Part shown: positions 1-6,745 of the stretch, one piece after another
How the letters are laid out: the number at the start of each line of letters is the position of its first letter
How positions within the stretch are numbered: the stretch's first letter is position 1
NCBI GenBank assembly: GCA_030614945.1
Contig: JAUXAH010000061.1
Location: 1-9,248, forward strand
Source of the DNA: Phycisphaerae bacterium
GTDB taxonomy: Bacteria > Planctomycetota > Phycisphaerae > Sedimentisphaerales > SG8-4
Direction: 5' to 3'
Length of the DNA: 9,248 nucleotides
Translations under genes and position numbers: made by a program
The notes under the pieces: generated by a model
Told to the model about the DNA's origin: nothing
Seen by the model: the letters and a program-made list of their open reading frames with translations, nothing else
The model's database searches: none

Positions 1-2891
1 AAGTTAACTGTCCTGTCGGCGTTCAGGTCTCCGGTAATTGAAACGTCCTCATAAGCCGGCTCCTTGGTAGTCAACTCGAAGCACATATCCCACGAATCGG
101 CTTCGGTCGGCCACCAGATTGGGTCGCCTTTCACCCACGTGTAACCCATGCTCGGCGGCCAATTCGACGGTGGAAAACCAGGTGGAAAATCAACATTGGG
201 CGGCGCAACCTCCCAGATGCGTACGGCATCGTCATTCCAGTGCGGCTGACGCGTCTTCCAACCCCACGGATGTGCCACAACGTCGCCCGCGTTATAAACC
301 GCGGCGATACTCAGCCAGTAAACCGTGCCATTGGGGAAAGGGTCGCACGGGTCGTCGCCCCAGGGCCACGGCAAGTTTGGATCCTGCTTGAACCATTCGT
401 CCTCGCTGAGGAACTGCTCGAACTGGAAGCAGGTCTCCCATGGCTCAAATGGGGCATTCGGGTCCGGGTCTCCCCAGTGCGGGTCAAGGTCGTAACCATA
501 GAACTCCCAGGCCCAACTCTCACAGTAGTTCTCCCAGATAAGCCAGTGTGGATGGCTGAAGTTCACATCAGGATAATACGGGTCAGCTCCCACCGGCATA
601 TCCGTCCAGATGCCGATATGAAATGCCTGCGGCACTACCGGCGGTGGCTCAGGCTGGTTCCAGTTTAAGAACGAGCCCCACCAGTGAACGTCTGTTACCG
701 CCCGGTCGTCTTCACACAGCCAGTCATCGGCAACCACCGGCCGCCCGTGGTAGTTCGAACGCTCGTCCCAGCCGCGGATAAGTTTCGGATCAGCATTCGG
801 GTCAATTATATCAGGACCCTGACTGTACTTGATATAGAACTTGGTCTTATTAACAGCCGCCGGCGGCGGGGTCTTCTTCGTAACAACTATGTTCTTCCAG
901 TAGTTCCACGAAGCAATAAGCCCTGAACCCGGCGGGTTCGTTGGTGTTGAGTCAACCCATAAATTATCTTCGTCAAACTGGTAATCCGTAATCTTCGTAA
1001 TATCAAAGGCCGCTCCACCGGTCGAATAACTCGCTGCCACCGGAGTAGCCGCTGTTACTCCCGTCTTGCTCAGGTCAATTGAAATATTGGTAGGCACAGC
1101 TCCCGGACCTGGTCCCGGTGCCGGGCTGCACGGAATTGTGCCTACAGGATACGGTGTCCCCGCACCTGCTGCCGCTACGTTCCAGTACCAGCCACGAATA
1201 TTGCCATTGACATCCTGAAGACCTATCGAAACTATCAGCATTCCGCAGGGCGGATAAACTGTAGTTGTAAGCACACAGCCCGTTAAATCCGGGTCCGCGG
1301 GATATGTGTACCGGAAAGCAGTTACAACTTCGGCCGTGCCCGGCTCATCTACACCCCAGTACATTACCAGGCCGTCGCATAAGTCACCGCCTTCGCTTTC
1401 ATTCGGCTCATACACATACAGTTGCGCCGGGCGGAATTGGGCTTCCGGAGGATATTCAGCAGAGCCCTCATCCAGATTACTATTGTACTGGTCTCTGTAA
1501 TCATCGAACTCTTCTTGTGTTACCGGACGAACTCGGTCTGTGTTCAGAGCCTCATTCCACTGGTCGGCGGTCGTGATGCAGAATGTAGGCGAGACCGGTT
1601 GCAGTGTCGAATACTCCAGCCCGCCGGCAGGTGCACCCGCATACATAAGTTCTGAATGCAGGGTCTGCCCTTCAGACGCGTAGAAACCGTCATATCCTAA
1701 GACCTCGGCTTCCTTCGCCGGCTCAGTCTGCCAGTTACCCATCGTCGGCCCCATCGTTATCGGGTCTGTAAACTCGGGACTGCCCGGAATCTCAAGAATA
1801 TGCGTGTCTAACGGGTCATCAACATTGACGAACGTGAAAATCACAGGCTGGCCCATCAGCATCGGATGATATTCGAACATCCCGCCGCTGTCAGTTACCC
1901 TGATGATTGTCATCAGCCCCTCTGGCGGATTCGCAACGTCAATCGTCACGTACACATCAAAGAAGGAATCGGCACCGTCTTCATAGGTGACCATAATCGG
2001 GTCGGTGCTTTTCAGCTCTAACTCAACTATTTCTGTATCAACTGTCCCCAATGGAAAAGAATCTGGCAGGTATATCCCTTCCGTTCGCTCAATCACCATC
2101 GGAGTTCCACCGCCTCCCATCGGCGTGCCGCCGCCTAACGCAATGGTGCCGGACCACTCCTGCGAAAGTGGTGTGGTGCCGAAAGACCCAGCCGGTATTG
2201 GCGGAAGGCTGCTGCCGCCGCCAAACTCTATGTGCCCAACTTCGGGGTTGAAACCCTCGGTACCGCCGGGAATGACGCTTCCCTCTGGGTAGTATGCGAT
2301 TTGCAGATGGGGACGAAAACTGGCATTGTACTCTTCACTGCTGCTGAAGCCGCACCAACTGTGTGACCCCTCCGTCGTGCTTACCAGCACCTCACTTAAA
2401 ACACCATCGCCCGCGTACGCTGTCTTGACATCATTGGTAACATCCCAGACAAACCACGTCGCGGTATTGTTGATGGTTTGAGTGTCACTCGCCGACGCGT
2501 TGTACGTCTTTGGCGAATTGGTCCAGTTGATAGTACCCTCCAGCCAGCTATCATCAGCCAGATAGTGAGCCCCGACGACAATATCCGGTTTGGGGCCAAT
2601 CCCCCAGCTCCTAAGGTAAAGTTTCCCCGATAAAATAGTACTACCAGACGGAACCACACTTACGTCGAACTTCATATAAGTTCGGCAGCTCTTGGCAGGT
2701 ACGTTGTAATTCTCATCACCGACATAAAGGTTTCCCACACCGCCATAGTTCGTCCCCGGATTTTGGTCATCTACATAGGCATCGGCAAGTGGCACGCTCG
2801 CTATATGCTGCACTTCTGCCACAACCTGGCCCGCACCAAGCAGGCCGAGAACAATACAAACAATTAACAATTTTGACTTTACTGTTCTCAT
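1..2891 (-). CDS. Large exported modular protein: signal peptide, DNRLRE-type domain, Trp-rich domain, dockerin-like end (C-terminus cut by window edge)
   Basis: I read this frame codon by codon from the ATG at 2891 to position 3 and found 963 codons with no stop, so the C-terminus lies outside the window. A strong GGAGG at 2900-2904 sets the start. Residues 1-25 are a signal peptide (K5/K7, hydrophobic core, probable cleavage after VVA25). Residues about 30-202 match the DNRLRE/CBM96 pattern: DAYVDDQNPGTNYG at 37-50, then RTYMKFDVS, a W-x-EGTINWTNSP segment and a DVTNDV segment. Residues about 204-280 are a Gly/Pro-rich linker, followed by a beta-rich region of unknown role to about 680. Residues 684-944 hold 25 tryptophans and recall a domain seen repeatedly in planctomycetal exported proteins (possibly DUF7901; name unsure). 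GDLNADRTVN at 954-963 looks like the first half of a dockerin type I calcium repeat. No catalytic domain is recognised. A surface or extracellular role, perhaps glycan-related, is inference. Confidence 0.85.
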   Translation of the reverse strand, partial: MRTVKSKLLIVCIVLGLLGAGQVVAEVQHIASVPLADAYVDDQNPGTNYGGVGNLYVGDENYNVPAKSCRTYMKFDVSVVPSGSTILSGKLYLRSWGIGPKPDIVVGAHYLADDSWLEGTINWTNSPKTYNASASDTQTINNTATWFVWDVTNDVKTAYAGDGVLSEVLVSTTEGSHSWCGFSSSEEYNASFRPHLQIAYYPEGSVIPGGTEGFNPEVGHIEFGGGSSLPPIPAGSFGTTPLSQEWSGTIALGGGTPMGGGGTPMVIERTEGIYLPDSFPLGTVDTEIVELELKSTDPIMVTYEDGADSFFDVYVTIDVANPPEGLMTIIRVTDSGGMFEYHPMLMGQPVIFTFVNVDDPLDTHILEIPGSPEFTDPITMGPTMGNWQTEPAKEAEVLGYDGFYASEGQTLHSELMYAGAPAGGLEYSTLQPVSPTFCITTADQWNEALNTDRVRPVTQEEFDDYRDQYNSNLDEGSAEYPPEAQFRPAQLYVYEPNESEGGDLCDGLVMYWGVDEPGTAEVVTAFRYTYPADPDLTGCVLTTTVYPPCGMLIVSIGLQDVNGNIRGWYWNVAAAGAGTPYPVGTIPCSPAPGPGPGAVPTNISIDLSKTGVTAATPVAASYSTGGAAFDITKITDYQFDEDNLWVDSTPTNPPGSGLIASWNYWKNIVVTKKTPPPAAVNKTKFYIKYSQGPDIIDPNADPKLIRGWDERSNYHGRPVVADDWLCEDDRAVTDVHWWGSFLNWNQPEPPPVVPQAFHIGIWTDMPVGADPYYPDVNFSHPHWLIWENYCESWAWEFYGYDLDPHWGDPDPNAPFEPWETCFQFEQFLSEDEWFKQDPNLPWPWGDDPCDPFPNGTVYWLSIAAVYNAGDVVAHPWGWKTRQPHWNDDAVRIWEVAPPNVDFPPGFPPSNWPPSMGYTWVKGDPIWWPTEADSWDMCFELTTKEPAYEDVSITGDLNADRTVN

Positions 2892-3182
2892 AATCAAATC
2901 CTCCAAAAAAGCGTTAAAAATGTTTATTCGTTATAACTTCTCCTGCGGCGCCGGCCGCGGGTAATCTTTCCGCTGGTCACTTTGTGTGCGCAAGCGGCAC
3001 ACAGGATACGGCTGCCTGGAGAACCTCTGGGGGTGTGGATAGGAAAACGCAGGTTTTGCCAAGCCAAAAAACCTTCCATTGCAATAGCGTATTCTTTTCC
3101 ACGGGAAAAGACCCAATAGAAAAAGAACATCGTTGACGCTCTTCACTAAAGCCAAATGCACCATTCTCTAAAGCGAAAATGC

Positions 3183-3212
3183 TCTATTTTTTTCTCTTTA
3201 TCATATTGTCAA
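3183..3212 (-). promoter_or_regulatory. Candidate -35 (TTGACA) for the exported-protein gene
   Basis: A perfect TTGACA lies on the minus strand at 3212-3207. The -10 at the normal 17-18 nt spacing (AAATAG or AATAGA, near 3183-3189) is poor. TATGAT, a good -10 sequence, sits immediately after the TTGACA at 3205-3200, but it has no clear -35 of its own. The AT-rich setting and intergenic position favour promoter activity somewhere here. The exact assignment is uncertain. Confidence 0.3.
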
Positions 3213-3236
3213 GTTGAAATCAAGAAAATTATCGGC

Positions 3237-3264
3237 CAATAAGTATTATAAGTATCTCTTATTG
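3237..3264. repeat. Inverted repeat CAATAAG-14-CTTATTG enclosing a TATAAT hexamer
   Basis: CAATAAG (3237-3243) and CTTATTG (3258-3264) form a perfect 7-bp inverted repeat with a 14-bp centre. A consensus -10 hexamer, TATAAT, lies inside it on the minus strand (3250-3245). The sequence 17 bp upstream is a poor -35. The layout is what an operator overlapping a promoter would look like, but AT-rich DNA produces such dyads easily. Confidence 0.3.
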
Positions 3265-3366
3265 TATATTATCGAATCGTAAAGCCGGTAAGTTCTGTTA
3301 TATCAAAGCCTTACACCAGACAAACAGGATGTCAGCAAATATGGTCTTGCGGCGTTCGGCTCGGTT

Positions 3367-3780
3367 TTATTTTTTGTAAACTTTTTTTGGGTCGTAAACC
3401 TTTTCTGCGATAAATACCAACTCTTTGTTGCTGTCCTTCATCAATGCACGGTAAAAACAGGATTGGTAGCCCGTGTGGCATTGGCCGGCATCGACGGCTA
3501 CCTTGAGGATGAGACAGTCCTGGTCGCAATCGACGAGTATTTGTTCTACTTTTTGAAAATGGCCGCTTTCTTCGCCTTTTTTCCATAATTTTTGTCGCGA
3601 CCTGCTGAAATATGTGGCATAGCCGGTCTGAATTGTCAAATCCAGTGCGGCCCGATTCATATAGGCGACCATCAGTATCCGGCCGGTTTTTAGGTCCTGG
3701 GCTATAGCCGGTATCAGGCCGTTGTCATCGAATTTCGGAATAAATTCCAAACCTTCTTCAATATTTTTGTTTGCTGCCAT
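3367..3780 (-). CDS. hisI: Phosphoribosyl-AMP cyclohydrolase (HisI), stand-alone
   Basis: The enzyme opens the purine ring of phosphoribosyl-AMP, the third step of histidine biosynthesis, in the cytoplasm. The 137-residue protein is the usual length for a single-domain HisI with no HisE fusion. Family blocks are clear: VAYMN at 38-42, YFSRSRQKLWKKGEESGH at 57-74, DCDQD at 84-88 and CHTGYQSCF at 101-109. From the known family, Asp84, Asp86 and Asp88 correspond to the magnesium ligands, and Cys85, Cys101 and Cys108 to the zinc ligands; the 16 and 7 residue spacing is the family's. I chose the ATG at 3780 because AAGGAG (3788-3793) lies 7 nt before it; an upstream ATG at 3852 would add 24 residues unlike the family and place the spacer hairpins in coding DNA. 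No other his gene is in view. It is divergent from the plus-strand gene cluster. Confidence 0.96.
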   Translation of the reverse strand: MAANKNIEEGLEFIPKFDDNGLIPAIAQDLKTGRILMVAYMNRAALDLTIQTGYATYFSRSRQKLWKKGEESGHFQKVEQILVDCDQDCLILKVAVDAGQCHTGYQSCFYRALMKDSNKELVFIAEKVYDPKKVYKK

Positions 3781-3787
3781 TTGTTCG

Positions 3788-3793
3788 CTCCTT
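3788..3793 (-). promoter_or_regulatory. Shine-Dalgarno site of hisI
   Basis: AAGGAG on the minus strand, 7 nt upstream of the ATG at 3780. It decides between this start and the in-frame ATG at 3852. Confidence 0.85.
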
Positions 3794-3794
3794 C

Positions 3795-3804
3795 TATACG
3801 TATA
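3795..3804. repeat. 10-bp perfect palindrome TATACGTATA before hisI
   Basis: TATACGTATA is its own reverse complement and lies directly upstream of the hisI ribosome binding site in the divergent spacer. It could be an operator or chance; no partner site was seen. Confidence 0.35.
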
Positions 3805-3818
3805 TGCGCTTCTTCCCT

Positions 3819-3871
3819 CCACACACTCACGTGTGTGGTATCCATTCCCCACACGTAAGTGTGGGTTTTTT
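3819..3871. repeat. Tandem pair of related hairpins in the hisI/flippase divergent spacer; the second is terminator-like on the plus strand
   Basis: Hairpin A is CCACACAC (3819-3826), loop TCAC, GTGTGTGG (3831-3838). Hairpin B is CCCACAC (3848-3854), loop GTAA, GTGTGGG (3859-3865), followed by six T (3866-3871), so on the plus strand it resembles an intrinsic terminator. The two are also related to each other: 3822-3835 and 3850-3863 are inverted copies matching at 13 of 14 positions, so the DNA could instead fold into one long stem. On the minus strand the structures would lie in the hisI leader. They may block antisense transcription from hisI into the plus-strand genes, regulate either gene, or be a small dispersed palindromic element. 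Confidence 0.6.
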
Positions 3872-3937
3872 CCTTGCCGGGAGCAGTTTTACCCGTTATT
3901 ATTTGCGAAAACAAGTTTTTTAAGGCAAACTACGTTA

Positions 3938-4975
3938 ATGCCCGAGCCGAGAGCCAAAAAAAGTAAGCGCATATTCCTGTTTCTGCGTATTGCGGTGGTT
4001 GTGTGTGGGGTGGTTTGGGGGATATTTTGGGTTTCCAGGGAGCAAAGATGGCACAGGTTGGTGGAGATTTTCCGCCAAATGAATATGGGGATTTTTGCCG
4101 GCGTTCTGGGTATTTTTATTATCAGCCAGATAATAATAGGGCTGCGCTGGTGGCTGCTGCTCAGGAGTCAGCGCATCTTTATAGATTTTTGGGCTGCGGT
4201 CAGACTGTATTTTTTGGGGTGGTTTTACAATAATTTTATGCCCGGCTCAGTAGGAGGTGATTTGCTTCGTGCCTGGTATGTTACCAAACACACCCCGAAA
4301 AAGTTCGAAGCAGTTTTGAGTGTATTTGTCGACAGGGTAATTGGGCTGGCAAGTACCCTGATTATTGCCGCTTTTTTCTACTTGCTTTTCATACGGGGGC
4401 AGGGCAAAGCCATACCTTTTGAAAGCCAGATTGGTTTTCTCAAGCGGGTTCTTTTTTGGGTGATTATAGTCATAGCGGCGTTTTTTTGCGTACTGCTGCT
4501 GTACAAACGAGGCCGGTCGGTACTGGCAAAGGCCTGGGCATATATCCGTGTGCCCACCATAAGGATGATTATCAAGTTTAAGGATGCTATTGTTATTTAC
4601 TGCCGTAAGCCGCTGACAATCCTTGCAGTATTTGGATTGACGGTCTTTTTGCAGCTTCTGACAATCACGGGTTTCTGGCTTCTCGGGCTAAATCTGGGGA
4701 TTGAAGCCGGCATCGAGTATTATTATGTATTTTTCACGCTGACGTGGGTATTGGGGGCGGTTCCCGTGAGTATCGGCGGTGCGGTAGTGGTGGAAGTCCT
4801 GCTTGCTTCGATGTTTATTAACTTTGCGGGTGTCGGTGAGGAGCCGGCGTCTGCGCTGGCGTTGTGTCAGCGGGCCGTATGGATGCTCGCTTCTTTGCCC
4901 GGGGCGGCGATACATTTGATTGGAGCGCATTTACCAAAAGACTTTTTTATTGACTATAAGAAGTCCATAAATTAA
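3938..4975 (+). CDS. Flippase-like / lysylphosphatidylglycerol synthase TM-domain family membrane protein (YbhN/AglD-like, UPF0104)
   Basis: This is a 345-residue polytopic inner-membrane protein. Hydrophobic segments lie at about 12-31, 50-69, 84-101, 131-152, 168-189, 224-250, 262-293 (probably two) and 305-330. Family signatures are NNFMPGSVGGDLLRAW at 98-113, FVDRVIGL at 130-137, and PVSIGG at 276-281 with Glu286. The usual glycine and arginine just before that glutamate are replaced by valines. Members occur as the membrane part of MprF-type lipid-modifying enzymes and as stand-alone proteins thought to act on lipids or lipid-linked sugars; no soluble synthase domain is present here, so the substrate is unknown. 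I chose the ATG at 3938, with AAGG (3922-3925) 12 nt away. An in-frame ATG at 3722 would overlap hisI antisense and read through the spacer hairpins. It is the first gene of the plus-strand cluster. Confidence 0.85.
   Translation: MPEPRAKKSKRIFLFLRIAVVVCGVVWGIFWVSREQRWHRLVEIFRQMNMGIFAGVLGIFIISQIIIGLRWWLLLRSQRIFIDFWAAVRLYFLGWFYNNFMPGSVGGDLLRAWYVTKHTPKKFEAVLSVFVDRVIGLASTLIIAAFFYLLFIRGQGKAIPFESQIGFLKRVLFWVIIVIAAFFCVLLLYKRGRSVLAKAWAYIRVPTIRMIIKFKDAIVIYCRKPLTILAVFGLTVFLQLLTITGFWLLGLNLGIEAGIEYYYVFFTLTWVLGAVPVSIGGAVVVEVLLASMFINFAGVGEEPASALALCQRAVWMLASLPGAAIHLIGAHLPKDFFIDYKKSIN
4007..4040 (+). other. Potential G-quadruplex motif inside the flippase-like gene
   Basis: Four G-runs (4007-4010, 4017-4021, 4029-4031, 4038-4040) are separated by 6, 7 and 6 nt, fitting G3+N1-7 on the coding strand about 70 nt after the start codon. 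They encode a Val/Gly/Trp-rich membrane segment, so the motif may be a by-product of codon content. Confidence 0.3.
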
Positions 4976-5076
4976 ACTACAACATTCTGCATAAGGTGCG
5001 CTTTTTTAAGGAGCTTCAATAGAACAAAAATTAGCAAGTTGATAACAGCAAAAGACTGTTTTTTAAGGGCATACTG

Positions 5077-5787
5077 ATGGTAGGACGCTTTAAGAGCTAT
5101 TTTCTGCGTGGATTGGCGGTACTATTGCCGACCATTTTGACAATCTGGATATTCGTCTGGGGGTACACTTTTATCCAGGACAATATCAGTATTCACATAA
5201 GAAATGGTCTGGACTGGTTGATGAGAAAAGTTGCCGGCGGCGGATTTGTTGACAACCTGGCCGAACGGTGGTGGAACATCGCCTTATCTGCAGCAGGTTT
5301 TCTTATAGCCCTACTTACAGTTTGCATAATCGGAGCCCTGCTGGCCAGTGTGGTAGGCAGAAGCATCTGGCGAATGGTCGAAAAGTTTATAATGAACACG
5401 CCGTTTTTAAGGAGGGTCTATCCTTATATCAAACAGATTACCGATTTTGTGCTTACTCAAGAGGAAAAGAAAAAAATGTTCTCAAGAGTTGTCGCGGTTG
5501 AGTATCCGCGAAAGGGTATATGGTCGATGGGTTTTGTTACGGGCTCCGGGCTTGAGAGGGTTGTGGACAACGTCAAAAAGGAATTTCTCACTGTTCTTAT
5601 CCCTACTTCGCCGACGCCATTTACCGGCTTTGTAATAATGGTGCCGAAAAAGCAGACAATAGAGCTGGATATGACAGTGGAAGAAGCATTGATATTTGCG
5701 GTGAGCGCGGGGGTTATAACACCGGGCGGCGAACAGGTGGCGGCTGCTCTGCCGGAGGCTGGTTCGGAAAATAATAAAGAAGAATAA
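5077..5787 (+). CDS. DUF502 family membrane protein
   Basis: The 236-residue protein has two hydrophobic segments (about 10-33 and 68-94) followed by a soluble region. Its blocks are typical of DUF502: LRRVYPYIKQITDFV near 111-125, VEYPRKGIWSMGFVTG at 141-156, PTSPTPFTGFVIMVP at 176-190 and IELDMTVEEAL at 195-205. The C-terminal tail, about 25 residues, is Ala/Glu-rich and probably disordered. The plant relatives are the COV/LCV proteins; the bacterial function is not established, and I assign none. The ATG at 5077 has AAGGG (5065-5069) 7 nt upstream. It follows the flippase-like gene after 101 bp, is followed by hpf after 41 bp, and is probably co-transcribed with hpf. Confidence 0.9.
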   Translation: MVGRFKSYFLRGLAVLLPTILTIWIFVWGYTFIQDNISIHIRNGLDWLMRKVAGGGFVDNLAERWWNIALSAAGFLIALLTVCIIGALLASVVGRSIWRMVEKFIMNTPFLRRVYPYIKQITDFVLTQEEKKKMFSRVVAVEYPRKGIWSMGFVTGSGLERVVDNVKKEFLTVLIPTSPTPFTGFVIMVPKKQTIELDMTVEEALIFAVSAGVITPGGEQVAAALPEAGSENNKEE

Positions 5788-5815
5788 GAACGGATTTTGC
5801 TCTTGGAAAACAGTT

Positions 5816-5822
5816 AAGGAGG
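5816..5822 (+). promoter_or_regulatory. Strong Shine-Dalgarno site fixing a TTG start for hpf
   Basis: AAGGAGG, complementary to the 16S rRNA tail, lies 6 nt before TTG at 5829. No in-frame ATG lies near, so this site supports the rare start codon. Confidence 0.85.
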
Positions 5823-5828
5823 ACGATT

Positions 5829-6149
5829 TTGCTTTTTACTATTAGCGGCAAACATATCGAGATAACAGAAGCTATGAGAAGGCACGCTGAGGAAAAGACT
5901 TCCAAGCTTCCCCGGTACTACAATAGTATCAATCAGGTTGAGGTAATTATCGACGGTCAGCCGGGCGGCAATACCAGCGTGGAGGTAATTGCAAGGGGCG
6001 AGCACAGCAAGGTTTTCGTTGTTACCGAAACAGGTGAAGATGCTTACCGGTGCATTGATGTAGCTGTCCATAAACTTGAACGACAGCTCAGGAGAAAAAA
6101 GGGCAGGGAGCGAAACAACAAACACATGGGCAGTGCAGAGTTAGGATAG
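5829..6149 (+). CDS. hpf: Ribosome hibernation-promoting factor, short form (HPF/YfiA family)
   Basis: HPF-family proteins bind the 30S decoding region in slow growth and hold ribosomes inactive. The 106-residue protein has the whole N-terminal domain: FTISGKHIEITEAMRRHAEE at 3-22, a VEVII strand at 37-41, VFVVTETGEDAYRCIDVAV at 62-80, then KLERQLRRKKGRERNNKH at 82-99, a basic tail expected to contact rRNA. It lacks the C-terminal dimerisation domain of long HPF, so it is the short type seen in E. coli. Translation starts at TTG 5829, supported by AAGGAGG six nt upstream; a weak start codon behind a strong site may limit output. Its position just before ptsN matches the hpf-ptsN pairing in the rpoN region of Proteobacteria, although rpoN itself is not in view. 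Confidence 0.93.
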   Translation: MLFTISGKHIEITEAMRRHAEEKTSKLPRYYNSINQVEVIIDGQPGGNTSVEVIARGEHSKVFVVTETGEDAYRCIDVAVHKLERQLRRKKGRERNNKHMGSAELG

Positions 6150-6230
6150 CCTGGGTTTTTGCGATAACGTCCTTTTGTCGTTTTTGTTTGGCCGGGTGGG
6201 CCGACTGAGGGATGATTTTGGACGGATAAG

Positions 6231-6704
6231 ATGAAGTTTGCGGATTTTGTCTGTTTTGAGGCGGTAATTCCCCAACTGAAAGCGGGGGACCGCGACGGTG
6301 TGATAGCGGAGCTTGTTGTGTCACTCGATAAAGCCGGTCGGCTCGGAAAAGGCGACCGTGAAGAGATTATCAAGGCGATGATTAAAAGAGAAAGGGAGGC
6401 AAGTACGGGAATGGGTAAGGGTATTGCCGTGCCTCATGTGAAACACGAGGCGGTTAAAGATGTAGTTGCTGCGATAGGACAAAGCAGCGCCGGTATTGAT
6501 TTTTGTGCTCTCGACAAACAGCTGGTTTATTCGGTGATACTAATAATCAGCCCTCTGGACAATCCCGATAAACATTTACAGGCGATGGAGAACATTTTCA
6601 AGCGTTTGCAGCAGGAGAAGTTCCGCAAGTTTCTCAGACAATCTCAGACGGCCGAGCAGATTGAATCTCTTCTCAGGGAAGCCGACGAAAATCCGTCTCT
6701 GTAA
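6231..6704 (+). CDS. ptsN: PTS EIIA domain protein, nitrogen/fructose type (PtsN-like)
   Basis: A single EIIA type-2 domain of 157 residues, the usual length for stand-alone PtsN. The phosphorylated histidine is His69 in the motif MGKGIAVPHVKH (61-72), equivalent to the active His in E. coli PtsN's GNGIAIPH. An LVYSVILIISPLDNPDKHLQ block at 97-116 matches the family's second conserved stretch. It would accept phosphate from HPr encoded two steps downstream and act as a phosphorylation-dependent regulator, because no EIIB or EIIC partner is encoded nearby. Its target cannot be told from the sequence. The ATG at 6231 has only a weak GGA (6220-6222) upstream. The 81-bp gap after hpf holds no clear terminator. 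Confidence 0.9.
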   Translation: MKFADFVCFEAVIPQLKAGDRDGVIAELVVSLDKAGRLGKGDREEIIKAMIKREREASTGMGKGIAVPHVKHEAVKDVVAAIGQSSAGIDFCALDKQLVYSVILIISPLDNPDKHLQAMENIFKRLQQEKFRKFLRQSQTAEQIESLLREADENPSL

Positions 6705-6745
6705 TGTAGATTTATGGATGTAAAGTGGGAGAACAGGGCCTGAAG

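Larger units (their letters stand above)
2892..3366 (-). promoter_or_regulatory. 475-bp stretch without a convincing gene; structured 5' leader and promoter region of the exported-protein gene
   Basis: This stretch separates hisI from the exported-protein gene, both on the minus strand. The part near hisI (about 3170-3300) is very AT-rich and promoter-like. The part near the exported-protein gene (about 2940-3115) is richer in G+C and contains three perfect short hairpins: 3093-3100 with 3104-3111 (8 bp, 3-nt loop), 2983-2989 with 2997-3003 (7 bp, 7-nt loop), and 2945-2949 with 2954-2958 (5 bp, all G/C, 4-nt loop). If transcription starts in the AT-rich part, the mRNA has a folded leader of roughly 290-350 nt. 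I did not recognise a known riboswitch core. Two short minus-strand reading frames overlap the leader but lack good ribosome binding sites. Confidence 0.5.

Noticed and set aside
119..2292. Several open frames of 60-140 codons on the plus strand in the left third
   Set aside because: They lie antisense to the 963-codon exported-protein frame, have compositionally odd products (Arg/Pro/Ser-rich) and no family motifs.
2940..3120. Cyclic-di-GMP (GEMM), cobalamin, TPP or fluoride riboswitch in the leader
   Set aside because: I compared the conserved cores from memory and found no match; GGCAAAACC is only superficially like part of GEMM.
3781..3852. 24-residue N-terminal extension of HisI from an ATG at 3852
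   Set aside because: The ATG at 3780 has a well-spaced AAGGAG, and the extension would be encoded by the hairpin region and is unlike HisI.
3722..3937. In-frame upstream extension of the flippase-like gene
   Set aside because: It would overlap the start of hisI antisense and read through the spacer hairpins; family similarity starts after 3938.
5045..5064. AACAG/CTGTT hairpin followed by T's before the DUF502 gene, considered as a terminator
   Set aside because: The stem is only 5 bp and AT-rich with a 7-nt loop, too weak to call.
6150..6230. GGCC-rich dyad in the hpf-ptsN gap as a terminator
   Set aside because: No stem of useful length followed by a T tract can be formed.
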